Below are positions 39,703 through 46,998 of a stretch of 64,000 nucleotides of DNA, piece by piece. The stretch lies in NCBI RefSeq assembly GCF_003944705.1, contig NZ_RWIS01000006.1:62001-126000 (forward strand). Reading direction: 5' to 3'. The stretch comes from Hymenobacter metallilatus. GTDB lineage: Bacteria; Bacteroidota; Bacteroidia; Cytophagales; Hymenobacteraceae. The translations under genes were made by a program, and so were the position numbers. Position 1 is the stretch's first letter. The number at the start of each line of letters is the position of its first letter. Below the pieces are notes generated by a model. That model did no database searches, was not told where the DNA came from, and saw only the letters and a list, made by a program, of their open reading frames with translations.

Positions 39703-40292
39703 TGTTCACAGGTATTGTAGAAGGCTTAGGCATCATTCAGGAAGTGCGCCGCGAAGGCACCAACATTCACTTCACCGTGCAGTCGGGCTTTGCCCAGGAG
39801 CTGAAAATTGACCAGAGCGTGGCCCACGACGGCGTGTGCCTGACGGTGGTGGCCGTGGACGGCATGGCCGGCACCCACGTGGTTACGGCCATTGATGAGA
39901 CGTTGCAAAAAACCAACCTGGCCCACTGGGCGCCTGGTCGCCGCGTAAACCTGGAGCGGTGCCTGGCGGCCAACGGCCGCTTCGACGGCCACATTGTGCA
40001 GGGCCACGTGGACCTCACGGCCGAGTGCGAATCGGTGGAGGACCAGAACGGCAGCTGGCTCTACCGGTTCCGCCACGAGCCCGGCCCCGGCCGCGTAACC
40101 GTGGAAAAAGGCTCCATCTGCATTAACGGCACCAGCCTCACCTGCTTCAACAGCACCGACGATGGCTTCTCCGTGGCCATCATTCCCTACACCTACGAGC
40201 ACACCACCTTCCAGGACCTGCGCCCCGGCCACCGGGTAAATCTGGAGTTCGACATCGTGGGCAAGTACGTGGCGAAGCTGCTGGGGAAGTAG
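39702..40292 (+). CDS. ribE: Riboflavin synthase, alpha chain
   Basis: A protein of 196 residues with the two-repeat lumazine-binding fold. It dismutates dimethylribityllumazine to riboflavin. Landmarks: MFTGIVEGLGIIQEVRREGT, AHDGVCLTVVAVDG, TLQKTNLAHWAPGRRVNLER, and in repeat 2 DGHIVQGHVDLTAECESVED and KGSICINGTSLTCF. The start is the conserved M-F-T-G. The rest of the rib pathway is not nearby, and no FMN riboswitch was seen, but a strong AT-rich hairpin lies immediately upstream. Confidence 0.95.
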   Translation: MFTGIVEGLGIIQEVRREGTNIHFTVQSGFAQELKIDQSVAHDGVCLTVVAVDGMAGTHVVTAIDETLQKTNLAHWAPGRRVNLERCLAANGRFDGHIVQGHVDLTAECESVEDQNGSWLYRFRHEPGPGRVTVEKGSICINGTSLTCFNSTDDGFSVAIIPYTYEHTTFQDLRPGHRVNLEFDIVGKYVAKLLGK

Positions 40293-40340
40293 GCAAGCGG
40301 TGGTATTTTGGGGCTCTGACCAAATAACTGTAGTTCACTC

Positions 40341-40966
40341 ATGAAGAAAGCGCTATTGCCAGTTATTGTGCTTGGTTTACTGACTGCTGCCTGTAACCAC
40401 GCGCGGCAAAACTCGCCAGGCGGTGTGGCTGCGGCCGGTGGTAAACCAGTTGAAGCCGCTCCGCCCGCAGCAAGCGCATCGGAGCCGCCTGAGTTGGAGA
40501 TTATAACCCCGTGGTGTTAGTTAACAAGCACACGATACTACCGCTGCAAACCAGCGTCGCGGAGCTGACCCAATACATAGGTAAGCCCGATGCGGTTGAG
40601 AGGGGTACCATCGAGTGTTGCGGCTACTTCGACACACCACATTCTGACCCCAGCGACGCCGTAATGTATTGCTACGGTGCGTCAGACTTTGAGGTGTACG
40701 GCCAGAAGGCGGTTATGCGCACCATTGGCTTCCAGAGCGGCAGATTCAAGGCTAGGCTGGATGGCACCCTGGTGGATAGTGCCACAACACTGGCACACAT
40801 TCAGCGGCTGTATCCGCAAGCCGGACAGCAAGGTGGAGTGCAGAAGACAAACACGGCCTCCTTCTGGGTTATTACTCTGCGAACTGGTGAGATTTCCGAC
40901 GATGCTTGGGTATTAAAGTTTCAGCGCGGTAAGCTCGCTCAGCTGGAATACTATATTCCGAGCTGA
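40341..40966 (+). pseudogene. Hypothetical lipoprotein gene with frameshift
   Basis: The ATG at 40341 starts a lipoprotein (KKALLPVIVLGLLTAACNHA, lipobox LTAAC) with a Pro/Ala-rich stretch that meets TAG about 60 codons later. A second frame from about 40499, offset by one base, continues DYNPVVLVNKHTILPLQTSV to 40966 and codes for a compact beta-rich domain (FDTPHSDPSDAVMYCYGASD). The two parts join if one base is missing near 40485-40510. I see no slippery heptamer. So it is a frameshift mutation or sequencing error. Family unknown. Confidence 0.65.
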
Positions 40967-41020
40967 ACAGCTGTACCCGGCGTATACACTAGTTTTTCGG
41001 CCGGGCAGCAGCGCTTGGCG

Positions 41021-41593
41021 CTAGGCCTGCGCAAACCAGCGCGCCGCCATTCGCTCATACGCCCAGGCGCAGAGCCAGGCTAAACCGGAGCCGAGCAGGG
41101 CACCGGCCAGCACATCGGAAGGATAATGTGCGGCCAGGTAAATGCGGCTATAGCTCACCAACACGGCCCATCCGAACAGCAGCCACTTGGCCACGCGGTA
41201 GCGGCGGGGCAGTACCAAGGCTACAAACACGGCCAGCGCGAAGGCATTGGCCGCGTGCGAGGAAATAAACCCAAACTGGCCCCCACACCCATTTACCAGG
41301 TTCAATGTGGCCGAGAGGTCGGGGTCGTGGCAGGGACGCAGGCGGGCGAAGTAGGGCTTGAAGAAGCGGCTGGAAATCAGGTCGGCCAGGGCTACGCTCA
41401 GGCCCAGCAAGGGCAGCAGCAGGCGGGCCCGGCGGCCGTAGAGATAGGCCAGTACCACCAGCAGGACTAAATAGGCCGGAAACCAGACAAACCGTTCGGT
41501 AAAGAACACCATCCACGCATCCAGCCGGGGCGTACGGTGGGCGTTGGCCGCTACCAGCAGCCAACGGTCCAGGGCTTGCAGCTGCGCTAACAC
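41021..41593 (-). CDS. PAP2 superfamily phosphatase, membrane-bound
   Basis: A protein of 190 residues with five or six TM helices. PAP2 motifs: K-x6-RP as KPYFARLRP, the S-x-H motif as FISSHAANAF, and SR-x5-H-x3-D as SRIYLAAHYPSD. Members dephosphorylate lipid phosphates such as undecaprenyl pyrophosphate or phosphatidate. The start is a GTG at 41593 that overlaps the hemF stop by 7 bp (GTGTTAG), so translation is coupled to hemF. Confidence 0.92.
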   Translation of the reverse strand: MLAQLQALDRWLLVAANAHRTPRLDAWMVFFTERFVWFPAYLVLLVVLAYLYGRRARLLLPLLGLSVALADLISSRFFKPYFARLRPCHDPDLSATLNLVNGCGGQFGFISSHAANAFALAVFVALVLPRRYRVAKWLLFGWAVLVSYSRIYLAAHYPSDVLAGALLGSGLAWLCAWAYERMAARWFAQA

Positions 41594-42555
41594 GCGGTAG
41601 TGGGTGTGGGTTGGGCGCTCAGCCAGTCGACGCCCTTGCGCAGCCAGCGTTGGGTATCAAACTCCGCCGTGCCAGGCTCGGGCTGCAGATTATAGTGCCA
41701 CTCGGCCTGGGGCGGCAGACTCATGAGGATACTCTCGGTGCGGCCCCCGGTTTCCAGCCCGAAGCGCGTACCCCGGTCGATGGCCAGGTTGAACTCGGCG
41801 TAGCGGCCCCGGCGCACCAGTTGCCACTGTTTCTGCGGCTCAGTGTAGGGCAACCCGGCATTTTGGCGCAGTAGCGTGGTGTAGGTGCGCCCATACACCT
41901 CGGCCACGTCGCGCACGAAGGCGAACAGGCTGTCGGCATCGGCTTCCTGGCCCACGATGAGCCGGTCGAAGAAAATGCCGCCGATGCCCCGGGTTTCCTG
42001 GCGGTGCGGAATGTAAAAATACTCGTCGGCCCACTGCTTGAACCGCTCGTAGTAAGCCGGGCTATGGCGCTGACAGACCTCGGCAATCTGCTCATGAAAC
42101 CAGCGGGCCTGCTCCACGTCCACATAAATTGGGGTGAGGTCCAGGCCACCGCCGAACCAGGCTTCCCCATTGCCGGCCTCAAAATAGCGCACGTTCATGT
42201 GGGAGATGGGCACGCGGGGGCTGCGCGGGTGCTGCACCACCGATACGCCGGTGGCAAAATAATTTGGGTCAGGCATGAGCAGCACGCGGGCCGCCTGTTC
42301 GCTCATCTGGCCTTCCACAGCCGAGAAATTCACCCCGCCCTTCTCAATAATAGCGCCTGCAGTAAGAATGCGGCTGCGCCCCCCGCCGCCGCTGTGGTGC
42401 TGCCAGGCATCCTCGCGGAAGCGGCCCGGCCCGTCGGTGGTTTCCAGCTGCTGGCACAGCCAGTCCTGAAACTGGCGCATCCAGGCTTCCACCGTGTCGC
42501 GGAAGCGGGCGTGGGGGGTAGGAAGGGGGAAGGGAGAAAGCACGGGAATCTGCAT
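41587..42555 (-). CDS. hemF: Oxygen-dependent coproporphyrinogen III oxidase
   Basis: A protein of 322 residues. It decarboxylates coproporphyrinogen III in heme synthesis using oxygen. Landmarks: ILTAGAIIEKGGVNFSAVEG, VPISHMNVRYFEAG, GGLDLTPIYVDVEQARWFHE, EYFYIPHRQETRGIGGIFFD, and FGLETGGRTESILMSLPPQA. Cytoplasmic dimer. First gene of a two-gene unit with the PAP2 phosphatase. Confidence 0.97.
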   Translation of the reverse strand: MQIPVLSPFPLPTPHARFRDTVEAWMRQFQDWLCQQLETTDGPGRFREDAWQHHSGGGGRSRILTAGAIIEKGGVNFSAVEGQMSEQAARVLLMPDPNYFATGVSVVQHPRSPRVPISHMNVRYFEAGNGEAWFGGGLDLTPIYVDVEQARWFHEQIAEVCQRHSPAYYERFKQWADEYFYIPHRQETRGIGGIFFDRLIVGQEADADSLFAFVRDVAEVYGRTYTTLLRQNAGLPYTEPQKQWQLVRRGRYAEFNLAIDRGTRFGLETGGRTESILMSLPPQAEWHYNLQPEPGTAEFDTQRWLRKGVDWLSAQPTPTTAC

Positions 42556-42651
42556 GCAAACGGAGCCGCCGGGCAGCAGGGCAGCAGGCCGGCTAAACTA
42601 GACCGATACGCTTACCCCTGGCGGCAAAAAGTGGAGCGGTGATACAAACGG

Positions 42652-42659
42652 CAAAGGTA
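42652..42659 (-). promoter_or_regulatory. Putative hemF -7 box
   Basis: Reads TACCTTTG on the minus strand. It lies ~97 bp before the hemF ATG. No -33 TTTG is obvious. Confidence 0.5.
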
Positions 42660-42765
42660 GCTAATTCCGGCCGCGGCGCAGCGCCGTCATCATCGTGCCA
42701 CGTAGGGTAAAGTAAATCGGCTGGCATTACGTCTGCCAGCGTACCCGGCCCGGTTAGGCCGACTT

Positions 42766-43803
42766 ATGTATATGCTCCACGTTTTCGGGAAAAATCCCAG
42801 CAGTGCAATTCAGCGGCATTTCACCCGCCTTGCCAACTACCAGAATGGCCGCTTTCAGAACCTGGGCGGGGTGAAATTCAGCCCCGGTGAGGCCCCGATG
42901 GGCAAGATGCTGCTCGATTTTTTGCGGAAGCCCCGCACCGTTACCCCGTCCCGCCCGCTGCCCAGCGTGCAAACCGATTTGCACCATCCGGCCACGGAGC
43001 AGCCCACCATCATCTGGTTCGGCCACTCGTCTTACCTGATTCAGGCCCGGGGGCTCAACATTCTGGTAGACCCCGTGTTCAGCGGAGCGGCCTCCCCGGT
43101 GTCGTTTGCGGTGAAAGCCTACGCCGGCGCCGATGCGTACACTGTGGCTGACCTGCCACCCATCGACGTGCTGGTGCTCACCCACGACCATTACGACCAC
43201 CTCGACTACACTACCGTAGCCGAGCTGCGGCCAAAAGTGCAGCACGTGGTTACGCCCCTGGGCGTGAGCGGCCACTTGTGGGCCTGGGGCTACGCGCCAG
43301 AGCAGCTTACGGAGCTCAACTGGCACGAAACGGCTGAGCCGGTACCGGGCGTACAGCTCACGGCCACGCCCGCCCAGCACATGTCGGGCCGCAGCCTGGC
43401 GCCGCAGCGCACATTGTGGGCCTCCTACGTGCTGCAGCTGGATGACTACCGGTTGTTTCTGGGCGGCGACAGTGGTTATGGGCCGCACTTCCGGGCCATT
43501 GGGGAGCAATACGGGCCGTTTGATGTGGCTTTGCTCGAAAACGGCCAGTACAACCTAAGCTGGCACGCCATTCATTGCCTGCCCGAGGAAACAGCCCAAG
43601 CCGCCCAGGACCTCGGTGCCAGGCTGCTGCTGCCGGTGCACTGGGCTAAGTTCACGCTGGCCTATCACCCCTGGAACGAGCCCATTCAGCTGGTTCTTAC
43701 GGCCGCTGATGCCGCCGGTCTGCCCGTCACGGTGCCGCGCATCGGTGAAGCCTACACGCTGGGCACTCCGCCAAAGCGGGAAGCGTGGTGGGCGTTTGAG
43801 TAG
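42766..43803 (+). CDS. MBL-fold metallo-hydrolase (UlaG/NAPE-PLD-like)
   Basis: A protein of 345 residues. The metal motif is THDHYDHLD, with WFGHSSYLIQARGLNILVDP before it, ATPAQHMSGRSL and FLGGDSGYGPHFRAIGEQYG after it, and LLPVHWAKFTLAYHPWNEP at the end. This is the layout of UlaG/NAPE-PLD-type hydrolases that cleave lactones or phosphodiesters. The substrate is unknown. Single gene on the plus strand, with a divergent hemF promoter region upstream. Confidence 0.93.
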   Translation: MYMLHVFGKNPSSAIQRHFTRLANYQNGRFQNLGGVKFSPGEAPMGKMLLDFLRKPRTVTPSRPLPSVQTDLHHPATEQPTIIWFGHSSYLIQARGLNILVDPVFSGAASPVSFAVKAYAGADAYTVADLPPIDVLVLTHDHYDHLDYTTVAELRPKVQHVVTPLGVSGHLWAWGYAPEQLTELNWHETAEPVPGVQLTATPAQHMSGRSLAPQRTLWASYVLQLDDYRLFLGGDSGYGPHFRAIGEQYGPFDVALLENGQYNLSWHAIHCLPEETAQAAQDLGARLLLPVHWAKFTLAYHPWNEPIQLVLTAADAAGLPVTVPRIGEAYTLGTPPKREAWWAFE

Positions 43804-43911
43804 TCCAGGGCTGTTATTGTAAACGAGGTAAAAAAGCTGAGCCCCTGCATTCAGGCGTTAAACTCCAATTGTTTACCAGAGTTAGAATAACAGTGAAAGG
43901 CCTTAAATAAA

Positions 43912-43940
43912 GCGGAAAAAGCTGCTAGAGCTCTTTCCGC
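43912..43940. terminator. Convergent terminator hairpin
   Basis: GCGGAAAAAGCT pairs with AGCTCTTTCCGC around a 5-base loop. It overlaps the last codons of the GNAT gene and lies ~110 bp past the MBL-gene stop, so it can stop both transcripts. Confidence 0.6.
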
Positions 43941-44452
43941 AGCACCAAGAGCACCAGCGGCTCGGGGTGGCGCGGAATGCCGAAGCGGGTATCGGTGGGA
44001 AAGTCCACGGTGGCGCCGGTACGGCGGAAGCCCAGCCGCTCGTACCAGGCCAGCAGCTCGTGGCGCACCGAAATAACGGTGATGCGAATCCCCGTGCAGC
44101 CCTGGCGGCGCGCGTGCGCCTCGGCGGCCATTACCAGCTGCCGGCCCAGGCCCCGGGCCTGCCGGGTAGGCTCCACGGACAGCATGCCCAGGTACAACTC
44201 GGGGCCTTGCTGCTGCAGGTATACGCTGCCCACCAGCTCCTGCTCGGCCGTGCGCGCCAGCAGAAACATAGCACCGGCGGCGTGCAGCTGTTCCCGCAAA
44301 TCGGCCTCGTCGGTGCGCTGCCCGGCCAGCAGGTGGGATTCGGTGGTCCAGCCCTGTTCAGCAGCCTCGCCCCGGTAGGCCCGGTTTACCAGGTGGTTGA
44401 GGGCAGGAATATCGGCGTCGGTGGCGGGGGAGAAGGTGAGGGTAGCGAGCAT
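43925..44452 (-). CDS. GNAT family N-acetyltransferase
   Basis: A protein of 175 residues. GNAT fold with the acetyl-CoA P-loop in the segment RQARGLGRQLVMAAEAHARR (R-x-x-G-L/G-G) and the conserved VEPTRQ strand before it. The acceptor is unknown; such proteins acetylate amines, amino acids or drugs. Single gene; its ATG is 132 bp from the divergent E1 dehydrogenase start. Confidence 0.9.
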   Translation of the reverse strand: MLATLTFSPATDADIPALNHLVNRAYRGEAAEQGWTTESHLLAGQRTDEADLREQLHAAGAMFLLARTAEQELVGSVYLQQQGPELYLGMLSVEPTRQARGLGRQLVMAAEAHARRQGCTGIRITVISVRHELLAWYERLGFRRTGATVDFPTDTRFGIPRHPEPLVLLVLRKEL

Positions 44453-44584
44453 GGGGCAAAGCTACGCAACGCGGGTGGCTGAACGGGAGGCCGGGGCAGT
44501 ACGGGCATCTGAACCGCCCGCATCCGGGCCGGTTTTCCTCATCAGTGCCTTTGCGTACCTTCGCCCCGCACTCACCACCCACCC

Positions 44585-46795
44585 ATGACTGCTGAAACTG
44601 CTGCTGCTCTGGAAACGGAAGCTTCTCTCACCCGCCCCGATGCGGCCACGCTGCGCCGGGCCTATCTGCTGATGCGCACGGCCGATGAAATGGCCCGCCT
44701 CTACGAAGAAAACAAGGCCGTAACGGCCCGCTACGTACACGCCACGGCCCGGGGCCACGAGGCCATTCAGCTGGCTGCCGCCTGCTTTCTGGGCCCCCAG
44801 GACTACGCCGCACCCTACTACCGCGACGATGCCATGCTGCTGGGCATGGGCCTGCAGCCTTACGAGCTGATGCTGCAGCTCATGGCCAAGCGCGACGACC
44901 CGTTTTCGGGCGGCCGTACCTACTACAGTCACCCTTCCTTACGCCGGGCCGGTTTTCCTACCATTCCGCACCAAAGCTCCGCTACCGGGATGCAGGCCAT
45001 TCCGGCCACCGGCGTGGCCCACGGCATGAAGTATCTGGAAGGGATAAAGGATGAGGGATTAAGGACGAAGGATGAAGGAGTGGAGGCCGGACGGTTGATA
45101 GCGCAAAGTGAAGGTTTGTTTCAACAACTAGCGAAGAACCTTTCATCCCTTATTCTTAATCCCTCATCCTTTATCCATAATCCTCTCGTCCTCTGCTCCA
45201 TCGGCGACGGGGCCATGACCGAAGGCGAAGTGGCCGAGGCCCTGCAGATGGCCGTGCTGCACCAGCTGCCCATCATTTATCTGGTGCAGGATAACGACTG
45301 GGGCATCTCGGCCACCGGTCGTGAGATGCGCAGCATGGATGCCTACGAGTTTGCCGCCGGTTTCAAAGGCCTGCACCGGTTGCAGTTCGATGGGGCCGAC
45401 TTCCTGGCCAGCTACGCCGGCATGCAGCAGGCCGCCGCGTACGTGCGCCAGCGGCGCGGGCCGGTGCTGGTACACGCCAAATGCCCGTTGCTGGGCCACC
45501 ATACCAGCGGGGTGCGCCGGGAGTGGTACCGCGGCGACAACCTCGCCCAGCATACCCTGCAGGACCCGTTGCCCCGCTTCCATCAGCAGCTGCTGGAGCT
45601 GGGATTTGGGGAAGAGGAGCTGCAGCAGCTGGCGGCTCAGGCCCGCACCACGGTGCAGCAGGACTACGAGCGGGCCCTGGCCGCGCCCAACCCCGACCCG
45701 GCCACCTTCCAGGACCACGAGTTTGCCCCACCGGCCGTAACCGAAGAAGCCGGGGAGCGGAGCCCCGCCGGGGCCGATAAGGCGCTGATGGTAGACGCCG
45801 CCCTGCACGCCGTGGACGACATTCTGCGCGAGTTCCCGGAGGCGTTGTTCTACGGCCAGGATGTAGGTGGGGAACTGGGCGGCGTGTTCCGGGAAGCGGC
45901 CCTGCTGGCCAAAAAATACGGCGACGCCCGCGTGTTTAATACGCCCATTCAGGAGGCCTATATTGTGGGCAGCACCGCCGGCATGAGTGCCGTGGGGGCC
46001 AAGCCCATTGTCGAAATTCAGTTTGCTGATTATATCTGGCCCGGCCTCAACCAACTGGTGGAGGAGCTAAGCAAATCCTGCTACCTCTCCAACGGCCAGT
46101 TTCCGGTGCAAAGCCTGATTCGGGTGCCGGTGGGGGCCTATGGTGGGGGCGGGCCTTACCACTCGGGCTCCGTGGAAAGCACCCTGCTCACCATCCGGGG
46201 CATAAAGGTGGTATATCCCAGCAATGCGGCCGATATGAAAGGCCTGCTGCGCGCTGCCTTCCTCGACCCCAATCCCGTGGTGCTGCTGGAGCACAAAGGC
46301 TTGTACTGGAGCAAGGTGCCCGGCACTGAGGATGCTAAAACCGTGGAGCCCGCCGCCGGCTACGTGCTGCCCCTGGGCCGGGCCGCCGTAGCCCAGGTGG
46401 CCGCCGCCGAAAAGTTGGCTTCGGGCGAAACCTGCGTGGTTATTACCTACGGTATGGGTGTACACTGGGCCAAAACCGCCAGCCGCCAGCTGCCCGGCCA
46501 GGTCGAAATCCTGGACCTGCGCACCCTTAACCCCCTCGATTGGGAGGCGGTACAGGCGGCCGTACGCCGCCACGGCAAAGCGCTGGTGCTCACGGAGGAA
46601 CCCTTGCTGAATTCCTTCGCCGAAAGCCTGGCCGGCCGCATCCAGCGCCACTGTTTCCGCCAGCTGGATGCTCCGGTGTTTACCCTGGGAGCCGCCAATC
46701 TGCCCGCCATTGCCCTCAACGTGGAGCTGGAAAAACAGATGCTTCCCAACCCCGACAAAGTCCTGACGGCTCTGCAGGAGCTGCTCGGGTGGTAG
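44585..46795 (+). CDS. 2-oxoacid dehydrogenase E1, fused alpha and beta parts, with repeat insert
   Basis: A protein of 736 residues. The alpha part (to ~360) has the thiamine-diphosphate motif GDGAMTEGEVAEALQMAV with LVQDNDWGIS. The beta part (from ~405) has LFYGQDVGGELGGVFREAAL, IQEAYIVGSTAGMSAVGAKP and VPVGAYGGGGPYHSGSVEST. It decarboxylates a branched-chain keto acid (2-oxoisovalerate) or pyruvate and passes the acyl group to E2 lipoate. The single-chain fusion is common in Bacteroidota. Residues ~153-198 are an extra segment just before the ThDP motif that maps on a palindromic repeat. A TACCTTCG box lies at 44556-44563. E2/E3 genes are not adjacent. Confidence 0.93.
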   Translation: MTAETAAALETEASLTRPDAATLRRAYLLMRTADEMARLYEENKAVTARYVHATARGHEAIQLAAACFLGPQDYAAPYYRDDAMLLGMGLQPYELMLQLMAKRDDPFSGGRTYYSHPSLRRAGFPTIPHQSSATGMQAIPATGVAHGMKYLEGIKDEGLRTKDEGVEAGRLIAQSEGLFQQLAKNLSSLILNPSSFIHNPLVLCSIGDGAMTEGEVAEALQMAVLHQLPIIYLVQDNDWGISATGREMRSMDAYEFAAGFKGLHRLQFDGADFLASYAGMQQAAAYVRQRRGPVLVHAKCPLLGHHTSGVRREWYRGDNLAQHTLQDPLPRFHQQLLELGFGEEELQQLAAQARTTVQQDYERALAAPNPDPATFQDHEFAPPAVTEEAGERSPAGADKALMVDAALHAVDDILREFPEALFYGQDVGGELGGVFREAALLAKKYGDARVFNTPIQEAYIVGSTAGMSAVGAKPIVEIQFADYIWPGLNQLVEELSKSCYLSNGQFPVQSLIRVPVGAYGGGGPYHSGSVESTLLTIRGIKVVYPSNAADMKGLLRAAFLDPNPVVLLEHKGLYWSKVPGTEDAKTVEPAAGYVLPLGRAAVAQVAAAEKLASGETCVVITYGMGVHWAKTASRQLPGQVEILDLRTLNPLDWEAVQAAVRRHGKALVLTEEPLLNSFAESLAGRIQRHCFRQLDAPVFTLGAANLPAIALNVELEKQMLPNPDKVLTALQELLGW
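45041..45177. repeat. GGATAAAGGATGAGGG palindrome inserted in-frame in the E1 gene
   Basis: The left arm GGGATAAAGGATGAGGGATT (45041 on) and right arm AATCCCTCATCCTTTATCC (to 45177) are perfectly complementary over ~22 bases, and imperfectly further in. The same arms flank the terminator at 50366-50572. The segment stays open in the E1 frame and encodes about 46 residues (DEGLRTKDEGVEAGRLIAQS and NLSSLILNPSSFIHN). Confidence 0.92.
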
Positions 46796-46998
46796 TTTTA
46801 GGGTAGGAAGGTGTGAGGGTAAGTGTGTGTGAGGGTAGGAGGTAAAAGCCGGTCATCCTGAGCGCAGCGAAGGACCTTATCACGCTGGAACGAGTCGTTG
46901 TTACGAAATACCGTTCTAATGTAATAAGGTCCTTCGCTGCGCTCAGGAGGACCGGCTTTTACCTCCTACCCCTACACCCGCCTACCCTCACACCCTAA
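46796..46998. repeat. Nested palindrome between E1 and TamA-like genes
   Basis: The inner arms are GGTCATCCTGAGCGCAGCGA (46851 on) and CGCTGCGCTCAGGAGGACC (to ~46953), of the same family as 10511-10599. The outer arms are TAGGGTAGGAAGGTGTGAGG-like on the left and CCTACCCTCACACCCTA on the right. The right outer arm covers the stop codon of the TamA-like gene. No gene is present. Confidence 0.9.

Noticed and set aside
40490-40515. Programmed -1 frameshift in the lipoprotein gene
   Set aside because: No slippery heptamer or downstream pseudoknot is visible; a lost base explains the data.
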